A stretch of DNA of 64,000 nt, taken from assembly GCA_964410325.1 (NCBI GenBank), contig CAYPFN010000003.1:43333-107332 (forward strand), read 5' to 3'. The notes beneath the pieces are model-generated. The model had not been told where the DNA came from. It saw nothing but the letters and a program-made list of their open reading frames with translations, and did not search any database. Below, one piece after another: positions 44,467-53,242 of this stretch (the first letter of the stretch is position 1; each line of letters starts with the position of its first letter). Position numbers and translations under genes: made by a program. Origin of the DNA: CAAFZY01 sp964410325. GTDB lineage: Bacteria > Pseudomonadota > Alphaproteobacteria > RF32 > CAG-239.

Positions 44467-45021
44467 GTGTCAGAATCAACCGAAAACGTTCCATGCAGAA
44501 AAAAATTGCGCAAAATAACGCGCCAGCGGCTGAAAAATATCGGCTTATATTACCTGAAACGCTTTGAATCTTCAACGGCCAACCTGCGCCAGGTTTTAAA
44601 ACGCCGCGTAGATAATTATGCCCGCCAAACGCCGGAATTCGATAAATTTGTAGCTTACAGCTGGATAGAAGAGCTTTTACAAGAGTTCAGAAATTGGCAT
44701 TATCTGGATGACGAGCGTTATGCTGAACTGAAGATTCGCGATTATTTAAATGCTGGCAAATCGGCGCGCTACATTAAGGGAAAACTCCTGCAAAAGGGCA
44801 TTTCTGAAGAAATGGCCGAACGCCTGTTAAGCTACCAGGAATACGATTCGCGCGAAATGGCCTTAAAGTTTGCCCGCAAGAAAAAAATCGGCCCTTTCCG
44901 CCCCGATGAAGAAAGTCGCCGCAACAACCGCCGGAAAGATCTGGCAACGCTTATCCGCGCCGGTTTTGACTACGATGTAGTTTGCAACATTCTAAACGGA
45001 GATTTTTCTGAAGATGTCTGA
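44467..45021 (+). CDS. recX: Regulatory protein RecX
   Basis: This 184-residue RecX modulates RecA filaments. It has three-helix repeats, including YYLKRFESSTANLRQVLKRR, WHYLDDERYAELKIRDYL and GKSARYIKGKLLQKGISEEM. The start codon is GTG at 44467 with GGAA upstream; no ATG lies near. The ruvC stop is 23 bases away on the other strand, so the 3' ends converge. Confidence 0.88.
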   Translation: MSESTENVPCRKKLRKITRQRLKNIGLYYLKRFESSTANLRQVLKRRVDNYARQTPEFDKFVAYSWIEELLQEFRNWHYLDDERYAELKIRDYLNAGKSARYIKGKLLQKGISEEMAERLLSYQEYDSREMALKFARKKKIGPFRPDEESRRNNRRKDLATLIRAGFDYDVVCNILNGDFSEDV

Positions 45022-45044
45022 AAACACCCAAATTGAACAAAACA

Positions 45045-45533
45045 TCAACGTCGTGGCGCGTTGCGAAAATGGGCATGGGTAATAGCAATTGCCAAAGCAT
45101 CTGACGAGTCGTTATTCTTAGGTTTACATCCCGGAAGCAAAACTTTTACCATAGTTTCCACCTGATCTTTAGCCGCCTTGCCGACGCCGACAGTAGCCTT
45201 TTTAACCTTGTTCGGTTCATATTCAAATAACGGAATGCCGTATGTTCCCGGCGCCAAAATCACCACGCCACGCGCCATACTTAATTTTAAGGTCGAATGC
45301 GGATTCGTATTTAAAAAAACAATTTCGATAGCCGCCTCATCTGGCTTGTATGTTTCAATCACCTGGCAAATAGTGCGGTAAATAAAATCCAGCCGTTGTT
45401 CTATCGGAAGTTTGGCCTCTGTCGGGATAAAACCGTCCGCAACGTAGCGCAAACGGTTGTTTTCTACCTCAATAATCCCCCAGCCAGTTGAGGAAAGGCT
45501 GGGGTCAAGTCCCAACACTTTAACCAAGGCCAA
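45045..45533 (-). CDS. ruvC: Holliday junction endonuclease RuvC
   Basis: This 162-residue junction resolvase has its first catalytic Asp at residue 10 (GLDPSLSSTGWG), followed by the Glu in PDEAAIEIVFLN and the Asp pair in NNDSSDALAIA near the C terminus. It lies 12 bases after the yebC-type gene. No ruvA or ruvB is in the window. Confidence 0.95.
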   Translation of the reverse strand: MALVKVLGLDPSLSSTGWGIIEVENNRLRYVADGFIPTEAKLPIEQRLDFIYRTICQVIETYKPDEAAIEIVFLNTNPHSTLKLSMARGVVILAPGTYGIPLFEYEPNKVKKATVGVGKAAKDQVETMVKVLLPGCKPKNNDSSDALAIAITHAHFRNAPRR

Positions 45534-45545
45534 CCTCGAAAAATT

Positions 45546-46301
45546 TTATTCCTGCGCCAGTTGCGCCATAACCTCGGTGGCAATTTCCGCATTATGATAC
45601 ACGTGCTGGACATCGTCATCTTCCTCCAGCGCATCCACAAAATCCAGAAATTTTTTTGCCGTTTCGACATCGGTAATTTCTGTTTTAACCATCGGTTTCC
45701 AATCCAGACGCGATGCCGACGGCGTGCCGAATTGTTTTTCCAAAGCCTCGGTAACGACTGCCAAATCATCTGGCAGGGTTTCAATTTCGTGGAATTCAGC
45801 ATCAGAAACGACATCATTGGCACCAGCTTCCAAAGCCGCCTCAAACATTTTATCAGGTTCGGCCGCACTTGCCGGATACTGAATGTAGCCAATACGTTCA
45901 AAATTAAACGTTACCGAACCGCTTTCGCCCATAGCGCCACCACGTTTGCCGAAAATTGTGCGCACATTGCCAGCCGTGCGATTTTTATTATCGGTAAGGG
46001 CCTCCACGATAACCGCTGCTTTATTGGGGGCGTAGCCTTCATAACGCATGCTAACAAAATCAGCGCCACCAGCGGTTTGCGTTGCCTTGGCAATAGCGCG
46101 TTCGATATTGTCTTTCGGCATGCTTTCCGCGCGGGCGGCCTGAATAGCCAAGCGCAGACGCGGATTCTTATCAGGCTCTGGCAAACCACTTTTGGCAGCC
46201 ACGGTAATTTCGCGCGCTAGTTTGGCAAACACGCGAGCCTTTTTAGCATCTTGCGCGCCCTTGCGGTACATAATATTTTTAAATTGCGAATGTCCGGACA
46301 T
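45546..46301 (-). CDS. YebC/TACO1-family protein
   Basis: This 251-residue YebC-type protein has the conserved start SGHSQFKNIMYRKGAQDAKKA and AVIVEALTDNKNRTAG. The family was annotated as transcriptional regulators and more recently as translation factors for polyproline stretches. AAGGAG lies before ATG 46301. The usual yebC-ruvC order is kept. Confidence 0.95.
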   Translation of the reverse strand: MSGHSQFKNIMYRKGAQDAKKARVFAKLAREITVAAKSGLPEPDKNPRLRLAIQAARAESMPKDNIERAIAKATQTAGGADFVSMRYEGYAPNKAAVIVEALTDNKNRTAGNVRTIFGKRGGAMGESGSVTFNFERIGYIQYPASAAEPDKMFEAALEAGANDVVSDAEFHEIETLPDDLAVVTEALEKQFGTPSASRLDWKPMVKTEITDVETAKKFLDFVDALEEDDDVQHVYHNAEIATEVMAQLAQE

Positions 46302-46331
46302 TTTTTTATCATCTCCTTATAAAATCTATGT

Positions 46332-46485
46332 TTATTTAAGGCGCTTATAAACCATGGTAACCTTTTCGGCAACATTTTTTTTGCCAAATATCAAAAAATC
46401 CTTTTTTTTAACGCCCTCTTCTTCTCTGCCAGCGCCTTTTTCGCCGTTAACGGATTTTTCCGCGCTACTGACCGCAAAGCACGGC
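46332..46485 (-). other. Lys-rich tail sequence in another frame behind the helicase-like gene
   Basis: After the helicase-like stop at 46486, a different minus-strand frame reads a basic protein-like tail: KSVNGEKGAGREEEGVKKKD, then FLIFGKKNVAEKVTMVYKRL, ending with TAA at 46332. The open frame begins at 46547, inside the gene's end. This suggests a frameshift has cut the original C terminus off, or a separate small gene. Confidence 0.4.
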
Positions 46486-47268
46486 TTAATATTTAGTTTG
46501 CGCCAATTCACCTTTGAACAAAATAAACTCTGGTGTTTTATCACCAAAAACTTTAAATTGGTTCAGCAAAGCAACGGCCTCGTCGTCAATTTGCGGTGCT
46601 GGTTTGCTTTTATATTCTTCCACCACGTTAGTGGCCTTCTCATCGGTGGCTGGCGCCTCAACTGAGGCTTCGTCTTCTTTGGCGCGGTCGACTTTAATTT
46701 CCGCGGGGGTTTTCAATATTTTATCCAAAATATCCTGCGTTTCTTTGGAGCGACGGTTGGTAAAAACAATATTTTGTTTATCAGCCGGAAGCATATCCAA
46801 AATTTTTTCCAAATTACCCAACTGGCGCTTTTTCTTAATCAGATTAATATCATCTACCACCAAAATATTGATTTTTGCCAGATTGATTTTATCTTCCGCC
46901 ACAATATCCAAAAGCAATTCCGGCGAAGCGATAAGCACATTGGCCTCATTATCCACCTCTTGGGCGTTTTCCACATCCGTTTCATGATATTTGTTAAAAA
47001 CCGCCAACCGGTCAGAAACCGCGACAGCCTGCGCAGAATCCGCCGTAATAATCAGGATATTCTGCCCTTGCCGGCGGGATATAATATCAATCAGCGGAAA
47101 GACATACGAACAGGTCTTGCCACAGCGCCCCGGCGCAATGGCAAAAATATCCTTCCCTTCCAAAACCGAGGGGATAACGTCTTTCTGCACGGTTGTCGGC
47201 TGCGTAATGCCCAGTTCCTTAATAGCCTTAACCGTTTGTTCGCTCAGACCCAATTCTTCAAAACTCAT
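46486..47268 (-). CDS. Degenerate DEAD-box-like protein with one RecA lobe
   Basis: This 260-residue protein follows the DEAD-box helicase plan at its start: MSFEELGLSEQTVKAIKELG, Q motif ITQPTTVQKDVIPSVLEGKD, and a Walker A of APGRCGKT. Motif II reads VVDDINLI instead of DEAD, motif III reads FTNRRS instead of SAT, and the second RecA lobe is absent. After about residue 195 a low-complexity acidic linker follows. It probably cannot unwind RNA. AAGGAAA precedes ATG 47268. It sits upstream of yebC-ruvC, facing the same way. Confidence 0.8.
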   Translation of the reverse strand: MSFEELGLSEQTVKAIKELGITQPTTVQKDVIPSVLEGKDIFAIAPGRCGKTCSYVFPLIDIISRRQGQNILIITADSAQAVAVSDRLAVFNKYHETDVENAQEVDNEANVLIASPELLLDIVAEDKINLAKINILVVDDINLIKKKRQLGNLEKILDMLPADKQNIVFTNRRSKETQDILDKILKTPAEIKVDRAKEDEASVEAPATDEKATNVVEEYKSKPAPQIDDEAVALLNQFKVFGDKTPEFILFKGELAQTKY

Positions 47269-47483
47269 GTTTTTTCCTTAAATTTGCAAATTTCATTTAA
47301 ACGCCTAAAATATGGCAAATAGTATAACATTAAGCGTTTAAGTCAAGCCCCGTCTTAAAAAAAATAAAACAAAATTAAGTTTTTTTTAAGGTAGTTCGTC
47401 ATATAAGTCATTCAGAAGCCCTGCCGCCGGCAGATTTTGACACTGCGCAAGGCATATATCTTTGTTTATGACTAAAGATAGAC

Positions 47484-47512
47484 TTGTCAGAATCGATAAT
47501 TTGCGGTATGGT
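47484..47512 (+). promoter_or_regulatory. Candidate promoter of prepilin gene 1
   Basis: TTGTCA and TATGGT are separated by 17 bases, 35 bases ahead of the ATG at 47548. Confidence 0.5.
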
Positions 47513-47547
47513 TTTCATTGTAAAGAAATTTTTTAGGGGAAAATATT

Positions 47548-48234
47548 ATGAAATATATTAATGAAAACGGCCGTTCCATGGTCGAGATGCTTGGCGTGCT
47601 GGCTATTATCGGTGTTTTGTCCGTTGGCGGTATTGCTGGTTATTCCAAAGCTATGAACAAATACAAAATCAACAAAACTACGGATCAGGTTTCTATGCTG
47701 GTTGCCAACATCCGCACCTTGTTCTCAACTCAGGGCGATTATGAAGGCTTAACTAACGCTCAAGCTATCAAATTCGGCGTGGTTCCGAATGAAATGTATA
47801 GTTCCTCAAACTCAAGCACAGACGAAATCACCAATGCTTTCAGCGGCTACGTGACAATTATTTCCGCCCAGGCAAGATACGGCGACAACAGCGACAACGG
47901 CGCTTTCATCATTGAATATGGCGGTCTGTCTGCCGAGGCTTGTGTCACGATTGTCACCGGCGATTGGGGATCTGGTCAGTCTTCCGGTCTGATCGGTATT
48001 GCCGCTGGCAATGGAACAGTATCATCTGGCGGTAGCCTCGGAACGATAGGGACTAACCTAAATAGTGCCGCCTATGTAGATAGTGGCAATGGATCAATTG
48101 CTGATGGCACAGTTATCGGTGTGCCTGGCGGTACACAAGTTTCGACGCCGATTTCGGTTACCAACGCGGTTCAGGGATGCTCCGGTGCTAATACCGAAGG
48201 TTCTGGTTACGCTGTCGCCTGGAAATACTATTAA
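47548..48234 (+). CDS. Type IV prepilin-like protein (GRSMVEML type), copy 1
   Basis: This 228-residue protein has a short basic leader ending in Gly (KYINENG) before RSMVEMLGVLAIIGVLSVGG, the hydrophobic class III signal of prepilins, with Glu at +5. The +1 residue is Arg instead of the usual Phe or Met. The body is Gly/Ser/Thr-rich with one Cys near the middle and another near the end. It should be cleaved by a prepilin peptidase and anchored or assembled on the inner membrane. AGGGG precedes ATG 47548 and a terminator follows. No assembly genes are nearby. Confidence 0.85.
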   Translation: MKYINENGRSMVEMLGVLAIIGVLSVGGIAGYSKAMNKYKINKTTDQVSMLVANIRTLFSTQGDYEGLTNAQAIKFGVVPNEMYSSSNSSTDEITNAFSGYVTIISAQARYGDNSDNGAFIIEYGGLSAEACVTIVTGDWGSGQSSGLIGIAAGNGTVSSGGSLGTIGTNLNSAAYVDSGNGSIADGTVIGVPGGTQVSTPISVTNAVQGCSGANTEGSGYAVAWKYY

Positions 48235-48265
48235 TCCTTTGCGGTTAACTGTTTCACTTTCAAAA

Positions 48266-48297
48266 AAGGCTCTCTTATCCAAGAGAGCTTTTTTTTA
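48266..48297 (+). terminator. Intrinsic terminator of prepilin gene 1
   Basis: A GGCTCTCTT / AAGAGAGC hairpin with loop ATCC is followed by eight T residues, just after the stop at 48234. Confidence 0.88.
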
Positions 48298-48328
48298 CGC
48301 TGTCAGCCGACCGCCAAAACCAATTATT

Positions 48329-49363
48329 TTAATAACGTTTTGCCATTTCGGAAAGCGGTACAACTTTAATTTTATCGGCATGCCCGGCCGCCCCAAAAGC
48401 AATATAGCGCGCTTCGCAAACCCTTTGCATTTCTTCAATTGCCGGTTTCAAATATTTGCGCGGGTCAAACTCTTTTGGATTTTCCATAAACAAACGACGG
48501 ATAGCACCGGTAATCGCCATGCGGCAGTCCGTGTCAACATTAACTTTGCGCACGCCGGATTTAATGCCGCGAACGATTTCTTCCACTGGCACACCGTATG
48601 TCTGTGGAATAGCCCCACCGTATGCGTTGATTAAATCCTGCAATTCCTGCGGAACTGAAGATGAACCATGCATAACCATATGCGTGTTCGGCAGTTTCTG
48701 ATGAATTTTTTCAATAACGTCTATTGCCAAAATTTCGCCATCCGGCTTGCGGGTAAATTTATAAGCACCGTGCGAAGTGCCGACCGCCACTGCCAGCGCA
48801 TCAACATTCGTTTCCGCTACAAAACGAGCGGCTTCCTCCGGATCTGTTACCAGGCGTTTCCTGTCAATAACACCTTCTGCGCCATGACCGTCTTCTTTAT
48901 CGCCCTTGCCGGTTTCCAGAGAGCCGATAACCCCCAGCTCGCCTTCCACCGACGCACCGACGGCATGGGCGCGCGCCACCACCTCTTTGGTAACATGGAC
49001 ATTGTATTCATAAGAAGAAGGTGTTTTGCCATCTGCCTCCAAAGAACCGTCCATCATCACCGAAGAATAGCCATTAACAATGGCGGATTGGCAGATATCA
49101 ATCGATGAGCCATGATCCTGATGCAGGCAAATCGGCAGTTCAGGGAACATTTCCATCCCCGCCTGAACCATATGGCGAATCATTGGATCACCAGCAAACT
49201 TGCGTGCCCCGGTCGAGGTCTGCAAAATAACCGGCGCATTAACTTTGCGCGCCGCCTGCAGCACCGCAATAACCTGCTCCATATCATTAATGTTAAAAGC
49301 CGGAACGCCATAGCTGTTTTCAGCGGCATGGTCAAGAATCTGGCGCATAGAAATTAAAGGCAT
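48329..49363 (-). CDS. fba: Class II fructose-bisphosphate aldolase
   Basis: This 344-residue zinc-dependent aldolase splits fructose-1,6-bisphosphate in glycolysis and gluconeogenesis. It has YGVPAFNINDMEQ at the start, CLHQDHGSS with a zinc His and catalytic Asp, HGAEGV, and VMHGSSSVP. ATG 49363 with AGGAGAG upstream fixes the start; the frame extends earlier but is not family-like. Confidence 0.95.
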   Translation of the reverse strand: MPLISMRQILDHAAENSYGVPAFNINDMEQVIAVLQAARKVNAPVILQTSTGARKFAGDPMIRHMVQAGMEMFPELPICLHQDHGSSIDICQSAIVNGYSSVMMDGSLEADGKTPSSYEYNVHVTKEVVARAHAVGASVEGELGVIGSLETGKGDKEDGHGAEGVIDRKRLVTDPEEAARFVAETNVDALAVAVGTSHGAYKFTRKPDGEILAIDVIEKIHQKLPNTHMVMHGSSSVPQELQDLINAYGGAIPQTYGVPVEEIVRGIKSGVRKVNVDTDCRMAITGAIRRLFMENPKEFDPRKYLKPAIEEMQRVCEARYIAFGAAGHADKIKVVPLSEMAKRY

Positions 49364-49665
49364 AAATTCTCTCCTAAAAAAACAATTACAACAATCTATG
49401 CCAAAATATAAGGCAATGCCACAAATTTGCAAGCTAAAACTTTTAACATATAAACAACCTTGCCGGTGACACCATAAACCGGCTTTTCCCAAGCGCCTCC
49501 TGAAATTTGCCGGAAACATAAAATTTATTTTATACCCGCTATGCCGATATCCCGCGATCCCCCACGGCGCTATGGCTAAGAAAATATTCGGAAAGCATCC
49601 CTAAAACCTTTCAATCCCCGCCCGAACTTTACTTAAAAGGTTTTCAAGAGCAAAAAATTTTCAAA
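49364..49665. other. Intergenic, 302 bases, no recognised gene
   Basis: The stretch upstream of fba contains GC-richer segments than its surroundings and a 19-codon minus-strand frame (49539-49598, MLSEYFLSHSAVGDRGISA). The frame is too short to claim. It may hold the fba promoter. Confidence 0.5.
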
Positions 49666-50064
49666 TTAGTTCAGGGTACAGCCGTTTTCGCAGTTGCCGA
49701 TTAAAGGGACTTCCGGAATCCTGACATCCTTAACCAGATTTTGCCGTTCTTTAATAATTCGGCAACTACCGTATAAAACCGCAAAAGCAGACTTAATCGG
49801 CGCACTGCTGGCAAATTCAAAATACTCGCCCGGCGCCAGCTCCGGAATCTCCCCTTTAAAGCCCGGCGCATTATCGCAAAAACTATTGCCACGGTCGTCC
49901 GTAACATTAAAATCTTTGCCTAAAATTTGGATTTTGCCATCCGAGTTGTTTTCAATCCGCAGATAATAACTGCAGCAGTCCTCCTCCTCTTCCATAAATG
50001 CCTGGCAGGCCGAAATCACGATATCATCCGTCTGCGCCGTCACATATTCCGTTTCAAAATCCAT
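49666..50064 (-). CDS. ApaG-domain protein
   Basis: This 132-residue protein is an immunoglobulin-like ApaG/DUF525 domain: YYLRIENNSDGKIQILGKDF, VTDDRGN, and LAPGEYFEFASSAPI with GSCRII. Family members bind divalent metals and occur alone or attached to other domains. It has extra acidic and Cys-rich bits (EEEEDCCSYY, CENGCTLN) that are unusual for ApaG. It is a lone gene between the MITE-like element and fba. Confidence 0.82.
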   Translation of the reverse strand: MDFETEYVTAQTDDIVISACQAFMEEEEDCCSYYLRIENNSDGKIQILGKDFNVTDDRGNSFCDNAPGFKGEIPELAPGEYFEFASSAPIKSAFAVLYGSCRIIKERQNLVKDVRIPEVPLIGNCENGCTLN

Positions 50065-50204
50065 GGCAATATCCCTCTATCACTATTCATTCGCTGTTAA
50101 CTATTAATTAACTTTTTATGATTCGCAATTGCCAATGCATTTTTTTCACAAACTTATGCACAATAAAAAGATAGAGAATTTTACCTCAAAGCATTTTAAC
50201 TTTC
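50065..50204. other. Intergenic, left of the MITE-like element
   Basis: These 140 AT-rich bases next to the ApaG gene start contain no gene that I can support. Confidence 0.4.
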
Positions 50205-50353
50205 GCTCAATTATGATTTAGCGTATGACAACATAAATCCTTGCCTGTTATTAAAGCAGAATTGAGGTATAAATTCTTACCAAATAATTTAGCGAGGATT
50301 TTTATTTTATGGAAATAATCTCTCAATAAATCATACATAAATCATAATTGAGC
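50205..50353. mobile_element. MITE-like element, 149 bases with 16-base perfect terminal inverted repeats
   Basis: The element begins GCTCAATTATGATTTA and ends with its exact reverse complement, TAAATCATAATTGAGC. A further GTATGA segment also matches inwards with a one-base offset. It carries no gene. No clear target duplication is visible at the outer edges. The size and perfect ends are typical of miniature inverted-repeat elements, which need a transposase elsewhere. Confidence 0.55.
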
Positions 50354-50499
50354 CAATTCAAAAGATTTTTCAGTTCTTCTGCTGATAATTTTTTCAACTG
50401 CTCTACTAAACTTTTAGCCTTTTGTTATATAGATTACATAGAAACAAAGAATAAACTTGAAGCATTCTTCAACAATATTGTTTAATAGAGCCTTAACTT

Positions 50500-50862
50500 T
50501 TAAACCCGGCCGTAAACATCCTCAAACCGGATAATATCGTTTTCATCTAAATTTTTGCCAAGCTGAATTTCCATAAAAACCACCTCGGAAGTTCCGTCAT
50601 TCTGAATCCTGTGTTTGCTTTCCAGCGGAATATAAACGGCTTCGCCAGCTTTGCGGATAAATTGGTCTTCGTTCACCGTTACCAACGCTTCCCCTTCAAG
50701 AATAATCCAATATTCCGCACGCTGGCGGTGCATTTGCAAAGATAATTTTCCCCGCGGTGCAACACAAATTTTTTTAACGCAGAAATCTTTTTCGGCGGCC
50801 AAAACTTCCCACGTGCCCCACGGCCGTATGTCCTTATCACCGCACTTATAGACGTTTGCCAT
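50500..50862 (-). CDS. Cupin, mannose-6-phosphate isomerase type II-like
   Basis: This 120-residue protein is a single cupin barrel. PRGKLSLQMHRQRAEYWIIL contains the metal-binding His/Glu set and LESKHRIQNDG adds another His, as in the C-terminal domain of bifunctional GMP/PMI enzymes. It begins MANVYKCGDKDIRPWGTWEV, as such proteins do. A stand-alone domain could isomerise mannose-6-phosphate and fructose-6-phosphate. AGGAG precedes ATG 50862. It is divergent from ptsP. Confidence 0.85.
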   Translation of the reverse strand: MANVYKCGDKDIRPWGTWEVLAAEKDFCVKKICVAPRGKLSLQMHRQRAEYWIILEGEALVTVNEDQFIRKAGEAVYIPLESKHRIQNDGTSEVVFMEIQLGKNLDENDIIRFEDVYGRV

Positions 50863-50958
50863 TTTGCTCCTTATAAAATAAAGTTTATGCTTGCTGAAAA
50901 TAAATATAAAGAATATAAAAAGAAAAACAAGAACAAATTTGGTTGGTCAGAGGAAGTC

Positions 50959-53187
50959 ATGCATACCCATGCGGCAAATCAGGCAATGAATATTTTTCGG
51001 CAGATACAGCAGGTTGTCTCAGAAAATGGCGAACCGGCCGTAAAGCTTGAAAATGCCCTGCGCATTTTAACCAAAAGTTTTAATGCTGACGCGGCAGTTT
51101 GCTATGTTACCGTTGATGATAATTATCTTGAGCTTTTAAGCCAGTACGGCGTTGAACAAAATGCTTTCAAAAACAATATCCGCTATGGCGAAGGCTTTGT
51201 CGGCAATATTGCCGCCCGCCAGCGCTCACTTTCCAACATCGACCAAAACAGCCCTTTTTACAAAGCATTGCTCGGTGTGCCACTGTTGCGCTGGAATCGT
51301 ACCTCAGGGCTGATTCTTATTGCCCATAAACAACCCCTGCAGTTTACGCCGGATGAAGTAGAAATATTGGAAACCATCGCTCCGTTTTTAACGGCAACCC
51401 TGTTCAGTGAAGAAATGGTCGCTTATAAGAAAAAACTGATTAAATCGCGTGGCCTTAACTTAAAAGACCGTTTAAAAGGCGTTATTCTGAACAAAGGTTA
51501 CGGCGTCGGCAGCGCCGTTGTCCACCAGCGCCGCCGAGCCCTGACTAAAATTTTTGCCGAAGACAAAACCAGAGAGCTTACCCGACTGGAAGACGCAAAA
51601 GAGCGCATGAATAAAAGCCTGGATGAAAAGTTTAACGCTACTCGTTTAGGGATTGGCGAACATACTGACATTCTGGAAACATACCGCATGTTTGCCCGCG
51701 ACAAAGGTTGGTATCAAAAAATTTCTGACAATATTGAAAACGGCTTAACTGCCGAAGCTGCCGTCGAGCGTGCCTATGAAGACGCTTGGAATCGGCTTTC
51801 CAGCACCAGCGATATTTACCTGAAAGAACGCCTGCACGACTTAAGAGACGTTGCCGACCGCCTGCGTTTGTTTTTAAGTGGCGACGATGAAAAAACAAAT
51901 CCGATAAAAAGCAATGAAGATATTATTATTGTCGCCCAGACCATGGGACCCGCAGATTTAATGGATTATGATCATACAAAAATCCGCGGGCTAATTATTG
52001 AAGACGGCACCCCAACCATGCATGTTTCAATTGTCGCTAAAGCCTTAAACATTCCGGTTATCGCCAAAATCCGCGGCATTTTCAAAGATGTTAAAGAAGG
52101 CGAAATTCTGGCTCTCGACGGGCAGGAAGGCTATGTTTACATTAATCCCGCCGATGATATTGTCCAAAAATTTAAATCACGCCAAAAAAATATGGCGCTG
52201 TTACTGGAACAACTGCAAAAATTAAGGCGATTCCCGAACAAAACCGCCGACGGCACTAAAATTAACTTAAGCATTAACGTCGGGCTGGATTTTGACTTTG
52301 ATTATCTGGATTCAACCAAGTGTGACGGCGTTGGTTTATACCGTACCGAAATTCCGTTTATGTCCTCCGAAAAAATGCCCAGCGTCCAGGATCAGATTGA
52401 TTTTTATAAGCGCCTGATAGAAAAAGCCGGTCGCAAAAAAATTATTTTCCGCAGCCTTGATGCCGGCTCCGATAAACTTCTGCCTTACTGGAATGATATG
52501 CATGAAGATAATCCGGCTATCGGCTGGCGCTCAATCCGCATCACTCTTGACCGGCGCGCAATTTTACGCAAACAGATGAAGGCTTTTCTTAAAGCGACCA
52601 AAGGCCTTGAGCTTAATGTCATGTTTCCGATGATTTCAAGCCTGGAAGAGTTTATGGAAGCTAAGGAAACCCTTCTTCTGGAAATTGAAAAAGAAAAACG
52701 CCGTGGCGAAGAAATTCCCAAAAAAGTTAACATCGGGCTGATGATTGAAGTGCCATCCATCATTTTTCAATTAGATGATGTTCTGAAAGAAGCTGATTTT
52801 ATATCTGTCGGCACCAATGATTTGGCGCAGTTTATCTTTGCTTGCGATCGAGGAAACCCGCGCTTAAGCGATCGTTACGATGTTTTATCTGCGCCTTTCT
52901 TGCGGGTTTTGCTCGAAATTATTAAAAAAGCGGATAAAGCCGGCGTTTTATGCTCGGTTTGTGGCGAAATGGCAAGTAATCCCGTTGAAGCTATGGCTCT
53001 TATCGGCTTGGGTTATCAGCGCTTATCCGTCGCCGGTTCAGCTTACGGCAATATAAAAAATATGATTCGTTCGCTCCGCGTTCAGGATATTACTGATTAC
53101 ATGCAAACTCTTTTGCACTCACCCAAACGAACCCTGCGTCCGCAATTATTAGCTTATGCCCATGATCATGGTATTGCAATTTTATAA
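50959..53187 (+). CDS. ptsP: Nitrogen-type PTS enzyme I, PtsP
   Basis: This 742-residue protein starts the PTS-Ntr phosphorelay by taking phosphate from PEP. A GAF domain is at the front (DAAVCYVTVDDNYLELLSQY), then the phospho-His region (DGTPTMHVSIVAKAL), and a PEP-utilising TIM barrel (GVGLYRTEIPFMS, RSLDAGSDK, GLMIEVPS, SVGTNDLAQF, CGEMASNP). I chose ATG 50959, with AGAGGAAG before it. An in-frame ATG at 50887 would leave only 24 bases to the divergent cupin gene, too little for two promoters. No ptsO or ptsN is here. Confidence 0.93.
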   Translation: MHTHAANQAMNIFRQIQQVVSENGEPAVKLENALRILTKSFNADAAVCYVTVDDNYLELLSQYGVEQNAFKNNIRYGEGFVGNIAARQRSLSNIDQNSPFYKALLGVPLLRWNRTSGLILIAHKQPLQFTPDEVEILETIAPFLTATLFSEEMVAYKKKLIKSRGLNLKDRLKGVILNKGYGVGSAVVHQRRRALTKIFAEDKTRELTRLEDAKERMNKSLDEKFNATRLGIGEHTDILETYRMFARDKGWYQKISDNIENGLTAEAAVERAYEDAWNRLSSTSDIYLKERLHDLRDVADRLRLFLSGDDEKTNPIKSNEDIIIVAQTMGPADLMDYDHTKIRGLIIEDGTPTMHVSIVAKALNIPVIAKIRGIFKDVKEGEILALDGQEGYVYINPADDIVQKFKSRQKNMALLLEQLQKLRRFPNKTADGTKINLSINVGLDFDFDYLDSTKCDGVGLYRTEIPFMSSEKMPSVQDQIDFYKRLIEKAGRKKIIFRSLDAGSDKLLPYWNDMHEDNPAIGWRSIRITLDRRAILRKQMKAFLKATKGLELNVMFPMISSLEEFMEAKETLLLEIEKEKRRGEEIPKKVNIGLMIEVPSIIFQLDDVLKEADFISVGTNDLAQFIFACDRGNPRLSDRYDVLSAPFLRVLLEIIKKADKAGVLCSVCGEMASNPVEAMALIGLGYQRLSVAGSAYGNIKNMIRSLRVQDITDYMQTLLHSPKRTLRPQLLAYAHDHGIAIL

Positions 53188-53242
53188 TTTTTATGCTTAA
53201 ATAACGAAAATTTTTTTTAAGATTAAGATAAGGATACTCGCA

